Below are positions 35,319-40,931 of a DNA stretch of 40,931 nucleotides, piece after piece. Every line of letters begins with the position of its first letter. The stretch's first letter is position 1. Origin of the DNA: an uncultured Methylophilaceae bacterium (lineage in GTDB: Bacteria > Pseudomonadota > Gammaproteobacteria > Burkholderiales > Methylophilaceae). Under the pieces are notes generated by a model that saw only the letters and a program-made list of their open reading frames with translations, did not search any database and was not told the origin of the DNA. Made by a program: the position numbers and the translations under genes. The stretch is from positions 1-40,931 of the forward strand of contig CAJBIA010000017.1 in the NCBI GenBank assembly GCA_903953055.1, read 5' to 3'.

Positions 35319-36971
35319 TTATTGCATCAGCATTTCCGAGGCATGTTTCCTCGTTGTCTCTGTAATTTCAATTCCGCCCAACATACGTGCAATTTCCTCT
35401 ACACGTGCATTATCGTCTAATACCTCTATCGTACTCAGCGTCACATGGTCACGCTGCAATTTTTTCACCTTAAGATGCCTTGCGCCTTGGGCTGCAACTT
35501 GTGGGAGATGCGTAATGACCAGAACTTGACGGCCAACACCTAGCTGCTTCAGTAAAGCACCGACCACTTCAGCAACGCCGCCGCCAATGCCAACATCCAC
35601 TTCATCAAAAATCATCGTCGGCACCGTCCCTTGCTGGGCAGTCACGACGCGTATCGCCAAACTAATACGGGAAAGCTCACCCCCAGATGCAACTTTATTA
35701 AGCGGGCGCGCGTCAACTCCAACATGCCCTGCGACCATAAATTCGATTTGCTCTAAGCCAGTACTTGATGCCACTTGTGAGGTTAATGCAACTTCGAAAC
35801 ATCCCCCAGCCAATGACAGTCGCTGCATTTCATTGGTAATCTTCTCGCCCAAAATTGGTGCAAACTGATGACGACCTTCGCTCAATTTTCGCGCTAAATT
35901 TTCATATGAAATTTTAGCTTCAATTTCTCGCTTTGCTAATTCACCATCCATTTGCGCAGATTCAAGTGCATCCATTCTCAACTTATATTCCGCTAGCAAA
36001 GCCTCTAACTCTTCTGGGCGGACGCGATATTTACGTGCAGTTGCATAAATCAATTGAATGCGTAACTCCAACTCAGCTAGTTTTTCAGGATCCAATTCTG
36101 CACGTTGTAAATAACGATTTAAAAAGCGATCGGTTTCATCTAATTGAATAATAGCGGCATCTAAGCTTGCCAATGCCTCTTCCAAACTCGCATCAAAATC
36201 ACGCAAACCTTGCAACTTATTCTGCGCGGAAGTCAGTTGTCGTAATGCTGAAATCTCACCTTCAGATAAAAGCTCGCGCGATTGCTCGCATCCGGCCAGC
36301 AAAGCAGCGCCATTTGATAGCCGGCTGTGTTCTTGTTGAACGGCTTCCCATTCGCCAACAGAAAACCCTAGTTGTACCAATTCACGCACTTTATCTCGCA
36401 ACTCAGCCAACTCATCTGCATACTTGCTGGCATTCACTTCCATTTCCATTCGTTGCTGCGATAGTTTCTGCCAAGACTGATAAGCAGAAGCTGTTTCCAA
36501 TGCCAATGGACTTAAACCGCAATAGTCATCAAAAATTTCACGCTGGGTTGAAAGTTTAAGCAAAGAGTGGTGCGCATTTTGACTATAAATGTCCACTAGA
36601 AATTCACCCGCATCACGGAGCTGCTGAATCGTAGCTGGTTGCCCATTAATAAAAGCACGTGACCGTCCATCCGCATAAATGACCCGGCGGCAAAGCAACT
36701 GCTCACCATCATTTGGAATTTCATTGTCTTGCATCCAGGCTTTTAAAGCTTGTAATTTGGCAATATCAAAACTTGCACTAATTTCAGCTTTTTCAGCGCC
36801 TGCACGCGTAATGCCACCTTCACCCCTAGCCCCAATGGCCAATGAAAGCGCATCTATTAAGATCGATTTCCCAGCCCCAGTTTCCCCTGTAAGCACTGTA
36901 AAACCATTTACGAAGTCGATATTGAGCGAATCAACAATGACAAAATCTCGAATAGAAAGCATTTGCAACAT
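35319..36971 (-). CDS. recN: DNA repair protein RecN
   Basis: An SMC-like ATPase that acts at double-strand breaks. The 550-residue protein has Walker A GETGAGKS (residues 29-36), a central coiled coil (about 160-370), the signature LSRISLAIRV and Walker B TMIFDEVDVGIGG in the C-terminal half. The frame is open from a TTG at 36986, but ATG 36971 gives MLQMLSIRDFVIV, matching the E. coli start. It also clears the nadK stop by 5 bp and places GGGG of nadK as the ribosome-binding site. SOS control is usual for recN, but no LexA box is visible here because the gene is internal to the nadK-recN transcript. Confidence 0.95.
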   Translation of the reverse strand: MLQMLSIRDFVIVDSLNIDFVNGFTVLTGETGAGKSILIDALSLAIGARGEGGITRAGAEKAEISASFDIAKLQALKAWMQDNEIPNDGEQLLCRRVIYADGRSRAFINGQPATIQQLRDAGEFLVDIYSQNAHHSLLKLSTQREIFDDYCGLSPLALETASAYQSWQKLSQQRMEMEVNASKYADELAELRDKVRELVQLGFSVGEWEAVQQEHSRLSNGAALLAGCEQSRELLSEGEISALRQLTSAQNKLQGLRDFDASLEEALASLDAAIIQLDETDRFLNRYLQRAELDPEKLAELELRIQLIYATARKYRVRPEELEALLAEYKLRMDALESAQMDGELAKREIEAKISYENLARKLSEGRHQFAPILGEKITNEMQRLSLAGGCFEVALTSQVASSTGLEQIEFMVAGHVGVDARPLNKVASGGELSRISLAIRVVTAQQGTVPTMIFDEVDVGIGGGVAEVVGALLKQLGVGRQVLVITHLPQVAAQGARHLKVKKLQRDHVTLSTIEVLDDNARVEEIARMLGGIEITETTRKHASEMLMQ

Positions 36972-36976
36972 GCGTC

Positions 36977-37849
36977 TTAGCCCCAATTAAGCTTTTGTCT
37001 AAGCATGTCGTAATGACTATGTCCTAATGGATGTAAAAGGGAAACCGTATTTTCATCACGCTCAACCAGCAGATGATCGCCCGCAAATAGCGCCAACTCA
37101 AGCTGACCATCGAGATGGACTGCTGCTGCTTCGCAATGCACTAAAGTGATTTCAACTTTGCTAGCACTGTGGATAGCAATCGGACGATTGCTCAGCGTAT
37201 GCGGGCAAATTGGGACCAAAGTAATCGCATCCAAGGTCGGGTGTATGATCGGACCGCCAGCAGACAGTGCGTAAGCTGTCGTTCCTGTTGGCGTTGCTAA
37301 AATCAAACCATCTGATCGCTGCCTGTGAACAAACTGTTTATCAATATTAACTTCTAGCTCGATCAAGCGGGACATGCCGGATTTATTAATGACGACATCG
37401 TTCATGGCACGACCACAACTAATTTTCCCTCCATCCCGAAAAACACTAGCCTTTAACAAAATGCGTTGCTCAATACTGTAGTTGCCCGCAAAAATTTTGC
37501 CCATTTCCTCTAACATATTGGCAGAACTCACATCAGTCAAAAAGCCAACACGCCCTTGATTAACGCCGATTAAAGGAATTTGGCTATTGGCAAGCGTACG
37601 AGAGACCCCTAACATTGTCCCATCACCACCAAGTACAATTGCTAGATCAACCTTGTCCCCAATCTCATCCATGCTAAGCGTTGCATAGTCCGTAATAAAA
37701 CAATGTTCAGCGGTAGCTGCCTCAATAAAGACCGCAACTTGTTCTGAAGCCAAAAATGCTGACATAGCAAGGATGCTCTCACGCATTTCTGATGCATTAT
37801 ATTTACCAATGATGGCGACGTTTTTAAAAGCTTTTTTCATGATTTGCAT
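36977..37849 (-). CDS. nadK: NAD+ kinase
   Basis: It phosphorylates NAD+ to NADP+. The 290-residue protein has the family motifs GGDGTML (residues 74-80), the NAD-contacting region GRVGFLTDV, and LATPTGTTAYALSAGGP (about 180-200) forming the catalytic loop. ATG 37840 (MKKAFKN) is an alternative start, with no clear ribosome-binding site for either. It is cotranscribed with recN and divergent from hrcA across 66 bp. Confidence 0.95.
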   Translation of the reverse strand: MQIMKKAFKNVAIIGKYNASEMRESILAMSAFLASEQVAVFIEAATAEHCFITDYATLSMDEIGDKVDLAIVLGGDGTMLGVSRTLANSQIPLIGVNQGRVGFLTDVSSANMLEEMGKIFAGNYSIEQRILLKASVFRDGGKISCGRAMNDVVINKSGMSRLIELEVNIDKQFVHRQRSDGLILATPTGTTAYALSAGGPIIHPTLDAITLVPICPHTLSNRPIAIHSASKVEITLVHCEAAAVHLDGQLELALFAGDHLLVERDENTVSLLHPLGHSHYDMLRQKLNWG

Positions 37850-37915
37850 TTAATCATATTCGCGCCAGACATAGAAGTGTTGCGTAAAAGCTTTTGAATT
37901 GAGGGGAGGCTTGAT

Positions 37916-38968
37916 ATGATACAAAAATGCATTGCAACCTCACCAATCATGTTAGATAAACGCGCTCAAATACTGCTTAAAACCCTAGTTGAAAATTATA
38001 TCAATGACGGCCAACCTGTGGGCTCTCGCACACTATCAGAGCGCTCAGGTTTAGACTTAAGTCCTGCAACGATTCGTAATGCTATGGCCGACCTAGAGTC
38101 CATGGGCTTTATTGCTAGCCCACACACTTCTGCAGGTCGCATTCCAACTCAGCGTGGTTACCGCTTTTTTGTTGATACTTTACTCACGGTTCAGCCGATG
38201 CAAAACCAAGAAATTCAACGCATTATGCATGAATTCAGATCACCCGACCCCCATGAGCTCATTTCCTCAGCAGCTGGCATGCTTTCAGAACTGACGCAGT
38301 TTGCTGGGTTAGTGATGATCCCTAAACGCAAAAGCATCGCATTCAAGCATTTGGAATTTTTACCGCTATCTGAAAAACGCATTTTAGTCATTATTGTGAC
38401 CACTGATGGCAATGTGCAAAACCGGATTATTCTGACGGAAAAATCCTACACAGCAAACGAGTTGGTTCAAGCCACTAACTTCTTTAATCAACACTATACC
38501 GGCTTTACCTTTGAAAAGGCCCAGCAAAAATTGCATGAAGAACTTAAACAGATGCAATATGACATGACAAAACTAATGGCTGCAGCCTTGGATGCCAGCG
38601 GAAAAGCTTTAGATGAAGACAAGGATAATGTTGTGATCTCTGGCGAGCGTAACTTGCTGCAAGTCGATGACTTATCTACCAATGTCCATTCACTTCGTAA
38701 ACTATTTGAAATATTCGAACGTCGCACCTCATTAATGCAACTATTAGATAACAGCCAACGTGCTGAAGGGATCCAAATTTTCATAGGTGGAGAAAGCGGA
38801 TACTCACCCCTCGACGAATGCAGTATGGTCACAGCGCCTTACGAAGTCGATGGAGAAGTTGTTGGCACATTGGGGGTCATTGGCCCAACAAGAATGGCAT
38901 ACGAACGTGTTATTCCAATTGTAGACATTACTGCGAAACTTCTTTCAAGCGCGCTATCTAATACCTAA
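37916..38968 (+). CDS. hrcA: Heat-inducible transcription repressor HrcA
   Basis: HrcA represses chaperone genes through the CIRCE operator. The 350-residue protein has the N-terminal winged helix (about residues 13-85; SGLDLSPATIRNAMADLE) followed by a GAF-like dimerisation domain with the family's RIIL and GGES regions. GGGGAGG lies 6 nt before the ATG at 37916; a second ATG eleven codons in (MLDKRAQILL) aligns better with other HrcA proteins. No CIRCE element is seen in the 66-bp upstream region, so it does not look autoregulated. hemH follows after 25 bp. Confidence 0.94.
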   Translation: MIQKCIATSPIMLDKRAQILLKTLVENYINDGQPVGSRTLSERSGLDLSPATIRNAMADLESMGFIASPHTSAGRIPTQRGYRFFVDTLLTVQPMQNQEIQRIMHEFRSPDPHELISSAAGMLSELTQFAGLVMIPKRKSIAFKHLEFLPLSEKRILVIIVTTDGNVQNRIILTEKSYTANELVQATNFFNQHYTGFTFEKAQQKLHEELKQMQYDMTKLMAAALDASGKALDEDKDNVVISGERNLLQVDDLSTNVHSLRKLFEIFERRTSLMQLLDNSQRAEGIQIFIGGESGYSPLDECSMVTAPYEVDGEVVGTLGVIGPTRMAYERVIPIVDITAKLLSSALSNT

Positions 38969-38993
38969 CGATTATTACTTAAAGAAAACTTAA

Positions 38994-40100
38994 ATGGCTT
39001 ACTACAAACCAGAACCTCCTTATCAACATGGCGATCAAGCAAAAGTCGGGATTCTGCTTGTCAACTTAGGCACTCCAGATGCGCCAGATGCAAAAGCGCT
39101 CAAACGTTATTTGGGTCAATTTTTAATGGATAGGCGGATTGTTGAGATTCCTCGGTTTATTTGGTGCTGGATTTTGCATTGTATTATCTTGGTCACCCGC
39201 CCAAAAAAATCTGCTGAAAAATATGCGAGCGTTTGGACCAGCGAAGGCTCTCCGCTCATGGTCAATGCGCAAAATCAAAAGAAATTATTATCTGAATTTT
39301 TAAAACAGCACATTGCATCCCCATACGTGGTTGAGTTGGGAATGAGTTATGGCAATCCAAGCATGGCTTCGGCTATAGAGCGATTGAAAGCGCAGCATTG
39401 CAATAAAATTTTAGTCTTTCCACTTTACCCACAATATGCTGCAAGTAGCACTGCCGCCTCTCTAGATGCCATTTGGAAAGTGCTCCTCAAAACGCGCAAC
39501 GTGCCAGCAATTCGCACCATACGCAATTACCATGACCACCCTGCTTATATAGAAGCGCTAGCAAATAGCGTCTTAGCACATTGGGCCATCAATGGACGGC
39601 CTAGTAAACTCATCATGAGCTTTCATGGGGTTCCAAAAGTCCACCTCTTAAAAGGTGATCCTTACCACTGCGAATGCATGAAAACAGGCCGCTTGCTCGC
39701 CGAAGCGCTAAATCTCAATAAAGATGAGTATCAAATTGCATTTCAATCACGCTTTGGTAAACAAGAGTGGCTAAAGCCTTATTTGGCAAGCACCTTAGAA
39801 GATCTAGGCAAAGCCAAAACACCACGCATTGATGTCATCTGCCCCGGGTTCAGTAGTGACTGCCTAGAAACACTGGAAGAAATCGCGATCGAAGGTAAAC
39901 ACATTTTTCAACATAATGGCGGCGGCGAGTACCATTACATTGCATGTCTGAACGGCCGAGAGACTTGGGTCAATGCAATGTGCACAATCGCTATGGAAAA
40001 TTTACACGGATGGGTCTCTTCAGAATGGAATCAAGAAGCGGCTGAAATACAAGCCAAACTTACTGCACAGCGGGCACAAATGCTGAGCGAAAAGGCCTAA
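38994..40100 (+). CDS. hemH: Ferrochelatase
   Basis: It inserts Fe2+ into protoporphyrin IX, the last step of haem b synthesis, at the membrane surface. The 368-residue protein has LLVNLGTPDAP near the start, the metal-site histidine in SFHGVPKVH (about residues 207-215), the YHCECMKT segment and the conserved CPGFSSDCLETLEEI (about 283-297). The usual C-terminal length is kept and there is no fused haem-binding domain. It is cotranscribed with hrcA. Confidence 0.95.
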   Translation: MAYYKPEPPYQHGDQAKVGILLVNLGTPDAPDAKALKRYLGQFLMDRRIVEIPRFIWCWILHCIILVTRPKKSAEKYASVWTSEGSPLMVNAQNQKKLLSEFLKQHIASPYVVELGMSYGNPSMASAIERLKAQHCNKILVFPLYPQYAASSTAASLDAIWKVLLKTRNVPAIRTIRNYHDHPAYIEALANSVLAHWAINGRPSKLIMSFHGVPKVHLLKGDPYHCECMKTGRLLAEALNLNKDEYQIAFQSRFGKQEWLKPYLASTLEDLGKAKTPRIDVICPGFSSDCLETLEEIAIEGKHIFQHNGGGEYHYIACLNGRETWVNAMCTIAMENLHGWVSSEWNQEAAEIQAKLTAQRAQMLSEKA

Positions 40101-40160
40101 ATGATGACTATGCGTTTATAATGTTCAAATTATTTAATTAATCAGCACTAGGCAAATACA

Positions 40161-40931
40161 ATGATTGTTATTACTGGCGGCGCAGGCATGATAGGAAGCA
40201 TGATTGCTTGGCATCTCAATAACTTAGGGCGAGATGACCTAGTAATCGTCGATGACATTCAACACCCAGATCAATGGCAAAACCTTGTCAAACGCCGGTA
40301 TCAAAACTACTTAGATAAGAGTGAACTTGCCTGCTTTTTGGCCGGCAAACCTAAAATCGACGCCATCATCCATATGGGCGCTATTAGCGCGACCACTGAG
40401 CGTGACTTCAACAAGTTGGTTCAAAACAATATTCGATATAGTCAACTTTTATGGGACTGGTGCGCAGAAAATAAAGTGCCTTATTTGTATGCAAGTTCCG
40501 CAGCCACTTATGGAAATGGTGACCAAGGTTACGACGATGCTTGCGACGTCAACACGCTACGCCCACTTAATGGCTATGGCTATTCAAAACAATACTTTGA
40601 CCAATGGGCGCTCCAGCAAGCTGCAAATAAGAAACCAACCCCACCACAATGGCAGGGCTTTAAATTTTTTAATGTCTACGGTCCAAACGAATATCATAAA
40701 GAGCGCATGGCTAGCGTTTCACTCCATACGTTTAATCAAGTAAAAGCGGATGGCACAGTAAAGTTATTTAAAAGCCATTTAGCTGGTTATGAAGATGGTA
40801 TGCAATTGCGCGATTTCGTTTACGTGAAGGATGCGGCAGCAGCTGTTGTACATTTTGTAAACAACCTTTGCGAATCTGGCATCTACAATATAGGGACTGG
40901 TCAAGCCCGTGCATTCAAAGATCTTGCGAAC
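40161..40931 (+). CDS. hldD: ADP-L-glycero-D-manno-heptose 6-epimerase (5' part)
   Basis: It epimerises ADP-heptose for the LPS inner core. The gene begins with ATG at 40161 and is still open at the window end: 257 residues of an expected 310-330. The Rossmann NADP motif is GGAGMIG (residues 6-12). The SDR catalytic set comprises SSAATYG for the serine/threonine and Tyr139/Lys143 in YGYSK, followed by FFNVYGPNEYHKERMAS, characteristic of HldD. A perfect TATAAT lies at 40117-40122 upstream but without a recognisable -35. Its presence confirms a Gram-negative organism with heptose-containing LPS. Confidence 0.92.
   Translation, partial: MIVITGGAGMIGSMIAWHLNNLGRDDLVIVDDIQHPDQWQNLVKRRYQNYLDKSELACFLAGKPKIDAIIHMGAISATTERDFNKLVQNNIRYSQLLWDWCAENKVPYLYASSAATYGNGDQGYDDACDVNTLRPLNGYGYSKQYFDQWALQQAANKKPTPPQWQGFKFFNVYGPNEYHKERMASVSLHTFNQVKADGTVKLFKSHLAGYEDGMQLRDFVYVKDAAAAVVHFVNNLCESGIYNIGTGQARAFKDLAN

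Noticed and set aside
37850-37915. CIRCE operator (TTAGCACTC-N9-GAGTGCTAA) before hrcA
   Set aside because: Read base by base, the 66-bp nadK/hrcA gap contains no such inverted repeat.

Overview
The window looks like chromosomal DNA of a low-GC betaproteobacterium. The basis is gene order and protein families: carA-carB-greA-DUF4149 beside yhbY and rlmE-ftsH-folP-glmM, a homodimeric aceE-aceF-lpdA operon whose LpdA carries its own lipoyl domain, bamE divergent from fur, recN-nadK beside hrcA-hemH, and an LPS heptose epimerase (hldD). AT-rich intergenic DNA and the family mix would fit a Methylophilaceae-like methylotroph, but that is an inference and no diagnostic methylotrophy gene is present. 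There are no rRNA or tRNA genes, insertion sequences, phage genes or CRISPR arrays.

Region 1 (1-8.6 kb) is the accessory part. It has the tail of an unknown gene, a secreted trypsin-like protease with a TPR tail and a small membrane protein. Then comes a tightly packed block at about 1.9-6.35 kb: a GT4 glycosyltransferase, a phosphatidylserine decarboxylase, a membrane-anchored class III aminotransferase and an Mpo1/DUF962-like membrane protein. The genes alternate strand with almost no spacer and overlap at one convergent junction. The most economical reading is a membrane-lipid modification module (aminated and glycosylated lipid), which I cannot match to a described pathway. A CorA-type transporter with an MgtE_N-like front end and a DUF2269 membrane protein follow. 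Two long intergenic gaps here each hold an intrinsic terminator pointing away from any annotated upstream gene. One of them ends a C/U-rich segment that resembles an anti-Shine-Dalgarno small RNA.

Region 2 (8.6-16.2 kb) has an M17 leucyl aminopeptidase divergent from the pyruvate dehydrogenase operon aceE-aceF-lpdA, which ends at a strong terminator.

Region 3 (16.2-20.6 kb) has birA-coaX-small membrane protein-DUF1348, four genes joined by ATGA overlaps (biotin ligase/repressor and CoA synthesis), divergent from glnS.

Region 4 (20.6-33.9 kb) is largely housekeeping on the minus strand: glmM, folP, ftsH, rlmE, DUF4149, greA, carB, carA, dapB and an unusually long bamE. yhbY is the single plus-strand gene, divergent from rlmE. 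carAB has a near-consensus sigma-70 promoter and a structured leader.

Region 5 (33.9-40.9 kb) holds fur, a TPR/glycine-rich membrane protein, recN, nadK, hrcA, hemH and the 5' part of hldD, cut by the window end. Several starts are non-ATG (ftsH TTG, carA GTG, yhbY GTG). Others were moved inward from the longest open frame because ribosome-binding sites and family alignments favour internal ATGs.
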